Below are positions 46,401-59,141 of a stretch of DNA of 64,000 nt, one piece after another (positions within the stretch are counted from its first letter, which is position 1; every line of letters starts with the position of its first letter). The DNA is taken from contig VXBA01005446.1 in assembly GCA_013399895.1 (NCBI GenBank), positions 74,519-138,518 of the forward strand, given 5' to 3'. The stretch comes from Serilophus lunatus. Lineage: Eukaryota; Chordata; Aves; Passeriformes; Eurylaimidae. The translations under genes were made by a program, and so were the position numbers. The notes below the pieces were generated by a model. That model worked only from the letters and a program-made list of their open reading frames with translations, was not told the origin of the DNA and searched no databases.

Positions 46401-49400
46401 ACTAAACAGAAGAATTGGAAGGTGCTGGGAACTGGCCTCAGTGTTTGCAGCGTTTTATTCAAAATACGAAGAAAGCAACTTCTGTTACTTTGTGCAATTG
46501 TGACATAACTGCCATTATAATTTCATCAAGTTTTACTTAACTGAAAGCAGCATTGACTATGTGTGATTATATCCTAAGACAAATGACATTTGTCGTTTTG
46601 CTTGTGAAGAGTCCTCACAGTATAAATTAAATGTGTAATATGACACTTTCTCCTGAGAGGACAGCAAGGACACTCACTGAATTTGCATGCCTTGAAGCAA
46701 CCAAACAAGTCAAGAAGAACTTGTTTCAAGAAGGAACTATTTCAGTTCGTATTTTAGATGAGACAGAAGAATGATACGGTGGGTACGCTACTTCATTGCA
46801 GTGCTTAGGGTCCAAATGTAGCAAGTAGCTACATTTGTAGCTAAGAGTAGCAAGGACAGACACAGACCTTTAGAAATGTTTATAAAAGCCTCTTAAGGGC
46901 TTGCTCCCCATTCTCACAGATGTCATTTTCTTGCTTAGAAATTTCGGAAAATTGCAGTAGGTGACCATTATTTCTTGGTACTTTGATACATATAAAATTC
47001 AGGAAAAAAATATGGATTCAGATGGATAGGTACAACTTTGGTTTTATTTATATTGATTTGCACATATCCAAAGTAAAGAAGTCCTGTGCTTTTCAGGATA
47101 GATGGAATTTGCATGCATGTAAAGCAAAAAGATAAGGGCTAGAAATACTCTTTATCTACACTACATACTTCTGTAATGCTTGTCTCAGTGTTTCCATGAT
47201 ATGCAAAAAACTCCAAACAAACCCCCCGCAGAAAGACAACTCACAAATTATGAAAGGGACATCTGGTCCATCACTATTTTTAAGTCAGCAAAAGACACAA
47301 CGTTGTGAAGAGTCTTGAATTTCTGTGGCTTAATCTTTCCTCTATAAAAATTTGGAATTAAGCAGTAGAACTTGTGTTCTAATACAGAAATAAAAAGATT
47401 TCCATAAGGGGCTTTCTTCTTGATATTACTGATTTAATCATGTACTTTTAAATGTGTTGCTGAGCTTTAAGACGATCCTTGTCTTCAGAGGAATGCTACC
47501 TAAATGCTAGATGTGTCTTTTCCAAGACAAATTCTCAACCATTCTCAACTCCTAGTTATTTCAAACTGTTGCCTTTTCACCTATATACACAGCTGACAAT
47601 GTCTGGATGGAGCATATGTTGTTGTATGAAGTATTCTTACAAAGCTCCTGAATTGCTTGACAATGTGCTCTTATTTTCAGCAAAACCTTACAAAACTATT
47701 CCTGAGAATAAAAACAATTCTGGTTTTTGAATCAGTCTCCATAAAGCAGATTTAAATCCTAACTGACAGAGAATTTTGTTCTGGGAGCCCAGACACTGAA
47801 TGTATAGGTGCAAATATGTTACCTACTGATCTCTACTGCTGACTCTTATCCATATTTTTGGCTTGCTCTCCTCTTCCATGTATTCTACTTAAGAAGTCTA
47901 GCTCTAAACTGTGGTTTGGGATCAGTAAAAAATCTGCAACTGTGTAAACCCACACAGATCAATTCCTTCCACACTGCTCCATCTCTGGACAAAGGAATTC
48001 ACTCCAAAGGATAGCAGTGGCCTATATCCAACAAGTTCTGAATATGACAGAGTTAATTAGAGTCACAGAGTGATCTTCCAGGGAATCATGCCCCAGAAAT
48101 AGACAAAATGGATACCTAACTGACATAAAAGGGCATCCTTCAAGTAGCCTATGTCCTATCTGCAAAGCAATATATAGACTAGCTGGAAACAATAGTTTCT
48201 ACCTGCAAATGGAGGAGTTAAGTGATAAAAACAAGACCATCTTGGATTTTGAAATGCTATATAAAGGCTTATAAACCTAAACTATAACCCTTGGCTATCT
48301 TTCCAGTAGATAAGATTAGGCCCAGACTATGAAGATGGCCTTACTCGCATGATTTCTGGCTTCTTGCAGAATGCTTTTTGCTAACACAAATTTCCTTTAG
48401 AAACCAAGCATTTGAAAATATACTAGGTAAATTAAATGCATTGACAAAAGCAGTGCAAGCAGTTTAGCAGTAGAGCTCAGTGAATGCTTGTTTGATGAGC
48501 GGTCATACAAATAAATTCTCTCAATTTCATCTTAGAATAAAAAAAAATCCTTTCTTTTCCCTTTCCTTTCCTTCAGTTTTCCACTTGGATAAACCTCTTA
48601 AAATCTTAAATGGAGTCCTTGTTTTCAGGCATTTTCTGTCAATTCAAAGCAACAAATGACATAGAGATAAGACACTGCTGTGATACTGGCCTTGCCCAGA
48701 GACCAGTCACCTGGATAGGATCATTTACTCAAGAGACTGGAGAAAACTGGTTCAGCATTACTATCTGCATGGTGGAATTGGACCTCAGCTGCTTCCCTTT
48801 CAAGGCAGTAGCAATGTGCTAACGCTGGGTGCTGGAGTATCTTGTTCTCAGTTTCAAAATTTGAGGCTGCACTGACTGAACAAAATACTTAAGTATTCAT
48901 TGGATTGAAGCTGGAATTAAGGGTATGACCCGCAGTGTGTGACCTATCTACCATGCTACATAGGCATTGCCCTCTTACCTCTAGGTGCTTCAACAATTTT
49001 GAATTATTCTTATTCTTCAATTCAGGTATTTTTTTGCCACCTCAAAAGCCTGCCTTTTGAACAATAATAATTTTTGATCAACTCGCTAAAAAACATTGCT
49101 CATTGCTTTTAATGGTGATGTACCAGTATGAAACAATTTCCTCATAAACCATCGTATTGATAAAGAAAACGTGTTTCTGATCCACTCAGCTGTCTCTTTC
49201 TTCTTAACAAAGTTCCCTTTGCATCTTTTGGATCAGAGACTGGGTGTCTTTCTAAATAGCACATTGGAGTTCAGCGATGGTTTTTAACCTCATTCAGGAA
49301 TTACCGAGTAAAATTTGAAGCCCTGTGTCAGACAGGTGGCTGGACTGACTGGTATTAATGGTCCTTTCTGGTCTTAAAACACAAGACTTAGAGACTGATT

Positions 49401-51133
49401 TAGCAGCATCAGTGAGCTCTAAACTGTGGTAGACCACAGTGTTGAATCTAATCACTACAAACACTGTCACCAATTCCTGCCTACCTAACTCTGTTTGTAA
49501 TGTCACTCCAAAAAGTATGTTCCATTAAACTTATAGGCCTTAGATTTGGCAGGACAAACCATTCTGCCTCTGAAAAGCACTGTCACCAAACAAGCATTCC
49601 TATTAAATCCCTTTCAGCGTCTTCTCAACCCAAAAGAGTAATTTTGTACATGATTAAACTTAGAAGCAAACACAGCTAGTTGGGCTCCTGACAGCAGCCA
49701 TATTTCAAAATAAACCTGGCTTACACAGGGCTTGGCTAAAATATTAAGCTTTTATCTGTGGTCCACAATAACTAATCTTGTCAAACTGTTTGCTCTCTAC
49801 CTTCTGTTAGAAGATTATGAGCTAGCTCACCATTACTATTCACCTTGTGCCATCACTAGCTGTAGAAAACACAGTTGGTCTATTTTGACAGCATTTCATC
49901 CTACTTTGCATTGATGTAGGTTGTTACATATTACAGGATAATACAAAATCAGGACTTTGCTTCTATGCTGGATTTAATACCTTGTAAAAGGCAGCACTCT
50001 TTTGCTTTCAACAGTTTATATGGCAATTTTCTGCAAAGTTTACTGCTTAAATTTGTGCCAGAAAAAACCCTTTTCTATGCATCTTTCCATAAGCTTGAAT
50101 TCCTTTTAGCACTGAAAAATACTGTTTCCATACATTTGGTATCACAGCTAGGCTGTTTTTTTAAAAAACTTGATATTGAAGCCTACTCCTTACAGTGTAC
50201 TCCTTACATTTCCATGAAGTTTGTGCTGGTATGAATAGGCAAGGGTTTATTGGATTTTCTTGCCAAATACCTCCTGAAAGTCTGTGTCATCTGCTTAGGA
50301 AAAACTAGCAATTTACCTTATGATAATGTATTGTCCCACAGAAAGTATTCGGCCATTCTTACTCATTTGAAGAACGAAAAATATTAATTCCTCACAACTC
50401 CCAATGAACCCTAGTCCTGCCCTGTGGTAATGATTCTTGGTATCATTATCACAGGCAAGCTTATTCTGTCTCTGAACTGTTTCTCACCTTCTTCTTGAGA
50501 CCAATAAAATCTCAGAAAAGCAAATACTCTTTGATGCTCAAAACATGCAGTGATGGTCCATGTAAAGTGTTTTAAAGGTAGACATTAGGTCTACTTTTGC
50601 ATTATGCATACTATGAGGCCAAATAGTATACAGAGAAGTGAGCCGACTTGCTGAAGCTCAATCAACCAAGAACACTGAAAAGGCACATGTTTAATTTTAT
50701 GTATAGGTAGTCTTGACCTAATGTGGGTTCCTCATGTGCAAAACCAATAATATTAAAAAGTATTCTGCTGAATTAGAGTCTAACATTGCTGGATACAGAG
50801 CCCTTCCCTCTCAGCTACTCAATCTGTGCTCTGAACTATGTCAACTGGCAACAACTTACCAGTTTTCTTATTTTATATCCAACTGAGGTGTATTTCAGAA
50901 GATGAAAAAAGGACCTACTTTATATAGGATTTTGGTTTGTTCTCAATCCATCTTCAGGTATATTTAATAGCAATGTCAAACATTGATTCTTTAAAACAAA
51001 GAGCATTTCAAGTCTGCATAAAATGAACAGCTATACAGGATTCAGCATGAAGGACCAGCAGACTGATACACATTTACAGATCTGTAGAGAATGGGATTAT
51101 TAAAAGACTCTAAACTTTACAAACATCAATCTG
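43475..51133 (-). other. MIPOL1: MIPOL1 last intron (3' part), non-coding
   Basis: AT-rich sequence upstream of the terminal exon on the - strand. I looked for codons of the preceding MIPOL1 coiled-coil segment and did not find them. One old CR1 remnant is listed separately. Confidence 0.6.
49290..49385 (+). repeat. Degenerate old CR1/L3-type LINE 3' end
   Basis: The segments GCCCTGTGTCAGACAGGTGG, GACTGACTGG and ATGGTCCTTTCTGGTCTTAA follow the order of the 3' terminus of ancient amniote CR1/L3 elements. Strongly diverged; recognised by eye. Confidence 0.5.
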
Positions 51134-52732
51134 TGTGGGGGTTTGGGAGAGGGAGGTGCTGGGGGGGTGCTGGGTCCACTGGAGGGAGGGTGTTGGGGGG
51201 TTCTTAGAGGGAGGGGAGGGAGGAAAGGGGATGTTTCCTTTTAAACGGTTTGTTGGCTCCCCGTCCTGTTATAAATCCTGGGTTTTTTTTCCCTTAATAA
51301 CCTTCCCTCGCTCTCCCCTGCCACCTTGCCCTTTGGAGCTGGTCGGGGAGAGGTGAGAAGGTCACCCTGGCTGTCTCCCCACAGTTCTCTTAACAAGAAC
51401 TCACCGAAACATGGACCGGTGGCAATTGCCGGCGCGCGTGGCGGGTCTACTTCCAGCGCGGACCCAGCTTGGCCGTGCGGGCAGCGGCAAAGATACGGGC
51501 TCCCCTCGTGGTGCCTGTGGGCGGGAGACGCCGACCAGAGGCGGATGGCTGCAAGCCCGGTGGTGATTCACAGCGGCGGCCGCACTGCTGTGGGATCAAG
51601 TCCCTCACTGGCATGGAGCCCAGCACCGGTTGGCTGCTGCCCGAGGCGCAGTCCTGGCGCCAGGGAAAGTCGCTGCGCCATTCCAGGCAGCGGCCGCTTG
51701 ATCCCTGGGTGTCTGCAGTGGGCTCTGGCAGCGGCGGCGCTGGTTGTTCTTTGCTGGTGGTGCCCCGCTGCCATGGCCGGTGGCTGGCAGTCGGCAGTAG
51801 CTCTGCTGGCCCCGCGCTGCTACAAAAACGCCCTGGTGGCCGCGCCGGCCCCCTGTGCCACCACAAGGGAGCCCGGCAAGGGAGCCCCAGGAGTGGCTTC
51901 CGCGCGGCAGTGCGGGTGCGGTGGCTGCTCTGGGCTGCTCCTGTGATCCTGTAGCCCTCGGGGACCCCTTTTGAGGGTTCCTGTGGACAGCGGATGCCCT
52001 GGGGAGGCGGCAGCCAGCCCGTGGCTGGTAAAAAACATGGCACCGGGAAGCGGCAAGTTCGCAATTTTGGTGGGAACCGCCATTTTGCTAGAGCTGAAGA
52101 TCTCGGAAGGAGAGGTGGAGCCCAGACCGCTGGCCAATCCAAAGAGGCGAAGCCAGGAAGAAGACTGCGAGATTTCCGTGGGACTTGGAGAGCGTGAAAG
52201 CCTGAAGCAATGGATGTTCGCTCTCTTGGGCTTCCTGCGAGCTGGAGAGCAGCAGCATGGCCCCTCTTCTCCGACTTCCAGGCCCCGTGGCTTGACCCCG
52301 CCCACTTCCATCGGCGTCGGAGCCAAGCCAGCACCACTGCAAGTGGAAAGCTTCCCCAAATAGCGTCCCTGGGTTTGGGGGGGTGCTTTTCATTTTTGTG
52401 TTTTGTAGAGACTTGAAGGGCTGGGAGCAGTTACCATCAGAAGGAGATAGAGAGAGAGAAGAGAAGCAGCTTTCCCTTCCCACCGCTTCTCTTTGGCCAG
52501 CTTGCCTGGCCTTGGAAAAGCAGTTCCCTTATTCCCTTTTTTCCCTTTCCTTCTTGCACGGTTTTTGTCAGGTGCATTTCGGTGTTAAGTCTGGAGTTCC
52601 CTTAAACTGTTGTCTTTTCTTGGGTTGAGATCCAGATGAATAAACTGTTTCCCTGTTGTTTAAATTCCGTTCAGTCTTCTCGTCACTAAAGAAGCACGCC
52701 CCTAGTTAACACAGTGGTGTTAAACCACCACA
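51134..52732 (+). mobile_element. Long GC-rich LTR-like element with 5-bp target duplication
   Basis: A 1.6-kb GC-rich block in AT-rich intron starts TGTGG and ends CCACA, the TG...CA termini of LTRs. It is flanked by direct repeats ATCTG at 51129-51133 and 52733-52737. LTR-like signals in + orientation are a TATA-like TTATAAAT at 51269 and AATAAA at 52639, 88 bases before the end. Its last ~95 bases resemble the end of the element at 58089-59136. No gag, pol or env coding was seen; open frames on both strands (up to 296 codons, 51447-52337 -) look like GC artefacts. It may be a long solo LTR or a non-autonomous LTR element. The family name is not known to me. Confidence 0.7.
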
Positions 52733-52904
52733 ATCTGAAACCACCACGTTACATCTTTCCACGTGTTTTAAACAAGCCTTTCTCATGAGGTCAAGTCTTA
52801 ACTTCTCTGCTGCCTATTCCATGCCAGTCTCACCTCTTTTGGACATGTTCTGGTCAAGTCCAGTTTACAATGGGTTTGTAAAATTGCAAATACTGATGTA
52901 CTAT

Positions 52905-53461
52905 TGTGCTGGTTTTGGCTGGGATAGAGGTAATTTCCTTCATAGGGGATAGTATGGAGCTGTGTTTTGGATTTGTGCTGAACACAAGGTTGATAACATA
53001 GAGATGTTTTTATTACTGCTGAGCAGGGCTTACACAGAGCCAAGGCACTTTTGGCTTTTCATACTGCCACACTGGGGAGGAAGGTGGGAGTGCATGGGAG
53101 GTTGGGAGGAGACACAGGCAGGACACATGACCTGAACTCACCAAAGGGATATTCCATACTATATGACATCATGCTCAGTATATAAAGTGAAGGGAAGAGG
53201 AAGGAAAATGGGGGCGATATTTGAAATCATGGCATTCATCTTCCCAAGAAACCTTTATGCCTGATGGGGCCCTGTTTTTCTGGAGATGGCCGAACACCTG
53301 CCTGCAGGTGAACGAATTCTGTGTTTTGTTTTGCTTTTCATATTGAATTGTCTTTATCTCAACCCATGAGTTTTTATCTTTTACCCTTCCACTCACTCTA
53401 GTGGGGGACTGAGCAAGAAGCTGTGTGGAGCTTGGCTGCTGGCTGGGCATAAACCACAACA
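52905..53461 (+). mobile_element. ERVL-type solo LTR
   Basis: 557 bases beginning TGTGCTGGTTTTGGCTGGGA and ending AAACCACAACA. It closely follows the widespread avian ERVL LTR, including CAAAGGGATATTCCATACTA, a TATATAAAG promoter element near 53179-53187, GGAGATGGCCGAACACCTGC and CTTTATCTCAACCCATGAG. Flanks ACTAT (52900-52904) and ACTAC (53462-53466) are a 4/5-matching 5-base target duplication. No internal retroviral genes remain, so it is a recombined solo LTR. It lies 172 bases after the preceding element and is antisense to MIPOL1. Confidence 0.9.
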
Positions 53462-53466
53462 ACTAC

Positions 53467-56400
53467 TCAGGCTGTTTCCCAAGTACATCCCATCAAGCAT
53501 AGCTTTAGCAGACTACTCTTTGTATAATTAACAAGAAAAACAAAATGAGCTTTTTTCTTGATTCCACAGATATTTTACAAAACCTGATACAGACTTGCTG
53601 GCTCTACGCAGCACTCAAGTATGTTCCATCTCCCTGAGGTAGTTCCACCTCATGATCAAAAGTAATCTGGAACTAGTGGAGAGAAAATTCCTGCCTACAA
53701 ACCATCATGAAATCTGTCCACATGAAAAATAAGAGGTTTTACATAGGTTTGACGTATTTTATCATCAATGTGATATGGCTCAAGATGGAATGACTTCCAC
53801 ATCACTGAGGTCAAGTAAGAATGGAAACGGGTTTGCATGTAAAAGGAAAACATTTAGTTAAGCTCCTACTTGTGGTAAGCCCCTCATAATCCACTCACAC
53901 AGATAACTGAATTCCCCACTCCTCTCTGGTGGTTTCAGGGCAACTCATATTTGGTCATACTTCTGAAAAGCATTTCTAGAAAAAAATAAGAGCAGTCTTC
54001 CCTCAGAAACTAACCAAAAAAAAACACGGAAAAAACATCCTTTTCTCCTCTTAATGTTTGCAATGTACTATAGACATATGCCATTAGCATGATGCTTGTC
54101 TATTATGGTGATGTTGTGACAGGTCCACTATGCAGGGATAAAATCAGAAAAGATGCCTAACTGCACATTTGCACACAAAAAAGTCTCTCAGTTGAGACTT
54201 AGCATTGTAGAGCAATGTGTCTTCTATGCATTTGTGTTGTTCCTTAAAATACTTCATCAGCTTTTTAATGAACTATCAGCCATTTAAGGTCATTAGAGTA
54301 AAAAATTGCCTTTCCACTTTTAAGCTTCAATAGTTACTGGCAGACACTGTTTCCAGTTGTCCTCTGCACCACTCTAGCAACACAATTCACATGAGATTTT
54401 TTTTCCACTGGCCTTCTGGGCCTATTTTGCTCCATGTTGATGCCATTCAATTGGGAACGAGCTTCTCCTGCTCCTGCGATGTGAGTGAACTCCTGACCAA
54501 GACTGACTCAGGAGATCAGTGGACCTTCAAGTCATTTTGAGGACAGCTTTAACTCTTCTGAGCTTGCGAGCTTGCATACTCAGGCATGAATGGGACTGAC
54601 TGTAGGAGAAAAATCTTTTAATTTCTGTTAATGAAAGCATAAAAATTTGGCTTTGTATAAAGAGTCACAAAATTCTTCAAAAGCATAGAGTAAAACCTGT
54701 GAAATGTCTTTTGAGCTGAGTAGACCACTTAGACATCCCTTTTGTCTGATGTGCATCTGTTACATCCTTTAGATAATTTATGAATTTTATCAAAGATTGA
54801 GGTGATAGAAATGGCTATGAGGCAGAGAATAAAGTGCTAAATAAAATAATTCTGTTATACATATCTCCAATACCTGAAGTGTCTTTCATTTGAAGGCTGA
54901 ATACTGATATTTTGTATAGGCAGGAATTCCATGATCTGAAGCAGAAGTGATAGAATTTGGTCTTAAAAACTGATGTCTTCCAACAGCTCAGTGTTTAGAT
55001 CTGTATCCTTATATGCACATCACAGCATAAATGTAGAACAGAGAAGTTGAGCAACTTGCCAGTAAAACAACAGTGGCAATGATGGGTTTAAAGCTGTTGT
55101 TAGCTCTCATAAATAGAGCTGATGCTGCCTTTCTACAAAATCTTGTTAAAAAAATTAAATGCCTTATGGAAAAATCTGGCTATTAATTAATGACTCAGTA
55201 TTAGATTATAAACATGAACTGTATTTTTTTCCTCAGGTAACTAGTTCCTGCTTTATTAAGGTATATTTAATTTAAAGCAGTGGTAAAATTTAAATGATTT
55301 CAAGTTTGCTTAAAATTGAATTTGATTACCTCGCTGGCCTAGTCAGTTACTTCTATTTGTTGTCGTAAAGAACTGTCCCAACAATTCTCTAAAAAATTAT
55401 ACGTAATTCAGAAGCTCCAGAAAGCCTGGGCTTACTTTTTGAGCTTCTGCACATACATTTACAGTATTCAATCTTTTGCATATGTTAAGAAACAGTATAA
55501 GTATTAACAGAAAGAACCACAAATTTATTTTAATTCCTTCAGCCAAGCCACAAATAAATGACTCTTGCAAACAAACCAAATACTATTCAGTAACGGCAAT
55601 GTAAATGCCATGGACTTATTTTATTTGGATATAAAATATTAAAGTAAATGAGTATTTGCTGTGACACTCATTTTATCGTCTTGGAAAAAAAAAACCCAAG
55701 TCTGAGAAAAAATTTTCTTGCTGTTCCTCAAGGAGCACTCAATCTGCTGCTCAGAGTTATTTAATAATTTGTCATAGAATGGTTAACTATAAGCTTACAA
55801 ATATTGTGTGTCTGCATGCTTCTTCCTATTGGGCAAACAACTTCAAAATCTAATTTGTTTGTGTTATTGGTCTTACTAAATATTAGTCTTAGCAAGTCTG
55901 TTTTACACCATTGAAGTTAACTATGCCAACATTCTGATTTTGTTCTGAAGTATTCCACAACAAGCTGATATTATACAATACAAGCCCAAGAGCTAGCTGA
56001 TCCAGTTTACTGAGTATACTTAGTGTATTTTGCTACTGATAAATCAATAAAACCATGTTGTAATCTACAAACTTCCATCTCTGTGAAGCGGCTATAAGTA
56101 AACTGTAAATGAACACACAGGTCAAAAACTGGGATGTTGTGATTATGTTGACTCTGAAAACATTTGACTTTCATAGAATACATTTTAGTGTTTGAGAGAA
56201 TGAAGTTTCAGCACTGCTTTTATTTTCATGAAAGGCCGAGATGATAATAAATATTTGTGTTTATGCTGTAACTACCCCTATTTTAAGAAAACAATATCTG
56301 CATTGCAATCCACAATTTTCAGAGGTTAAGTAAAAATAAGCCATAGCTACAAAAAGAAAATAAATACTTGACTTAGTCTGTATGCACAGTTCTGGATTCC

Positions 56401-58083
56401 TCATCTATGTGAAACTTACTGCAGCCAATGGACATTCCCTTTGGTTGGTATTTTTTGACTTCATTCTGTTAAGTGCACCACTGAACATAATCTTAGCACT
56501 GATCATAAATTGTCAGGTCTCACTATAATTTATGATGCCCAAAACATCTATGAGAAGGGTATTTCATAATCTGCTCTGGCAACATCACACATTATAACTG
56601 TATGAGACTTTCGGTATGGATACCACAACCTGATCTATTAAGGGCCATCTTCAAATGAAAAGATGTCGAAAGATACTGTGAATCATTTGTACTACAAAGA
56701 GCCTCAGTAATTCTGAAAATCACTGAGACTATTTTTCAGGACTCTGGTACAGCGAACGGGATCTACAGCTCCGCATGTGCTGACATGGACTGACAGATTA
56801 CTCCTCCAGACTGCACAGAGAGCACTGCAGCATCATAGGATGGGATTTGGAACAAGTAATTTAAGGAGAAAGGTGGTTCCTAAACTAGTCAAATAAGCCT
56901 GTTTTCACTTTTTCAATCTTAGTCTCTTGTTCTGAGCATCTTATTTTAAGCTGTTCAGAGATCCTCAAACTGCCTTCTCTAAAATTAACCTGAAGCCACT
57001 TTTTTTTTTAAGGTGACAAAGACAATAATAGGGCTACCAGTCCTCCTTTTCAAAACAAGTATAAAAAATAATGCTATAAGATAGAGCATTCAGCCAAGTT
57101 AAAGAAAATTTGGTTTTAACCCACATCTGCCACTTCTCAGGAGAGCAGTACACTCCAGGCCCGAAGAGACTTCTGTACTTTTAATTCTAATGCCATGAAT
57201 TTCTACAGAAGAAATACATGAAATGCTATTAGACCTGAAGATGTGATTTTGTGGGTGGTGATAAAGGATGCCCACCTAGAAAATGGGAGATGGATATTCT
57301 GATCCTGGTTCTGTATTTATGTTCAAAAGGGATTGAATAAAACTGAGAAAAAAATCCTAAAGGTAAGTGTCAGAACCAGGTCTCACTTGTCAGGTGAGTA
57401 ACCTACTTGCTCCTCTCTGATCTGAGAAGCCTGCACTATTTTCTGCTTATGTGGTGCTACTTCAAGGCAAGGAATGGAGAGCATCCAGACTAAACTGGTG
57501 TGGCTAAAACACTCCTCTGGGGTGCAGGGTTTCCACAGAAGGAGGAGGAAACCAAGATCCATTCTGTCACACCCTGGAGGAAAATCTCTGCTCCCAAACA
57601 ATCATTTAGAAAACTAAAGCTGGGGCAGGGGCAGATGCCAAGGCAGCTTTTGAAATAAATGTCTGAGTTCATACTGTTCGGCACGGATGTCGGTGAAACC
57701 AGCGTGCATTACTCTGACTCAGTACATGCTTCTCCACTTGTGTCTCCAAGGAATCCAGGCAGACAAAAAGTGAATTGTTTTATAATTTTTTTCAGACAGA
57801 AGTTTTCTGCTTATGCTGATCCAAGTCCTTTCTCCTTTGGGCTGGGAAGTCATCAGTATTAGTGGTACTCAGTTATTAGGCACTTCCTTCATCACAGCCT
57901 AAAAATTCGACCTGGACTGTGACATGAACGATGCAATTCAAAAACTGTAAGTGAAGTGTCATTCAATAAAAATAATACAATCCAGTGCAGAAAATACATT
58001 TTATTACAGCTTTCCAAAAGTTATATATTTTCTTTTCTACAGCATGAATAATACTTTAGCCTTACCAAGGGAAACACGGTCTG
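53467..58083 (-). other. MIPOL1: MIPOL1 intron, no recognised features
   Basis: AT-rich non-coding sequence. No exon, RNA gene or clear repeat was recognised. Confidence 0.5.
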
Positions 58084-58088
58084 CCTAG

Positions 58089-59136
58089 TGTAGCCATTTG
58101 AAAAATAAGGCTTTTGAAGTGGAGTGTAAGAGAGCAATCCACTTACTTGAGTTAAAATTCAATTTTTCCTCAAAGCTGTTTCCCTGAAGCTGGGGGAGGG
58201 GGGAAGCTGAGATGAAGGCAGCCCTATCCTGGGCAGGGCAGGGGGGTTGCCCTGGCGGGGACCGGGGGGAGGGGGACCGGAGCGAGGATGGGACCGGGGA
58301 CAGGCGGTGGCTCCGCGCCCTCCAGGCTCCCGGCAGNNNNNNNNNNNNNNNNNNNNNNNNNNNNNNNNNNNNNNNNNNNNNNNNNNNNNNNNNNNNNNNN
58401 NNNNNNNNNNNNNNNNNNNNNNNNNNNNNNNNNNNNNNNNNNNNNNNNNNNNNNNNNNNNNNNNNNNNNNNNNNNNNNNNNNNNNNNNNNNNNNNNNNNN
58501 NNNNNNNNNNNNNNNNNNNNNNNNNNNNNNNNNNNNNNNNNNCCAGGAAGAAGGCGATGATATTCACGCGAGATGGAGGAGGCTTAAAAGTCGAGGCACA
58601 GCCCCGTCCTGCGCTCTTTTTTTTTGGCTGCCGCAGGGAGGAGAAGGACCACAGCCCCGGTGTCCCGCGCCTGCAGACCCCACACTGGGAGTCCACCCAT
58701 TTCTCTCAACCCGGGAGCTGTTTCCAGCTTGCTAGCAAGTATCCTTTGGAAAGGGGAGGGAGGGAATCATTTTCATCTCTGTTTGTGTTTTTCAGAGAGT
58801 TTGGAGGGCCAGAAGTACTTCCAGAGAGAGAGAGGGAAGGGAGAGACACTTTTTCCTACTCCTCCCCACTGATTTTCGGCTAGTCATCTGGAACAGCTCC
58901 CTTCTTTTTTTCTTTTTTCTTTTTTTTTTTTTTTTCCTTTTTGTGTGTTTTTTTTTTTTTTCCTTGCGTGTTGGGGGTCCCTCAATGTAATTCTGGGGTC
59001 TTCAGTGGGTTACCCCTACCTCTCTCATTCAAATTCCTTGCAATAAATTGTTCTCCTGCTGAACGTTCTATTCAGTTTTCCGTCACTTTCATTGAACCTG
59101 CCCCCTGAACACTAAAAGGTGGATTAAACCACCACA
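58089..59136 (+). mobile_element. LTR-like element with 5-bp target duplication, containing assembly gap
   Basis: Begins TGTAG and ends CCACCACA, flanked by perfect direct repeats CCTAG at 58084-58088 and 59137-59141. The centre is GC-rich with an unsequenced gap. A T-rich tract at about 58900-58965 precedes the AATAAA at 59042, which lies 89 bases before the end. The terminal part (ATTCAGTTTTCCGTCACT, then TTAAACCACCACA) parallels the end of the 51134-52732 element, so the two are related LTRs in the same orientation. No retroviral coding sequence is visible. Confidence 0.65.
58337..58542. other. Assembly gap (206 N)
   Basis: A run of N inside the GC-rich middle of the LTR-like element. Translations across it are meaningless. 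A single further N occurs at 9114 in the FOXA1 5' region. Confidence 1.
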
Positions 59137-59141
59137 CCTAG

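Noticed and set aside
51447..52337. 296-codon - strand open frame
   Set aside because: Lies wholly inside the GC-rich LTR-like element with overlapping open frames on the other strand. No gag, pol, env or cellular domain was recognised.
54421..54540. A short - strand stretch with a GCAG acceptor-like sequence and a Glu/Lys-rich reading that soon stops
   Set aside because: It does not match MIPOL1 and has no supporting downstream structure.
58085..58883. Long open frames of 203 and 223 codons
   Set aside because: Created by translating through the 206-base run of N.
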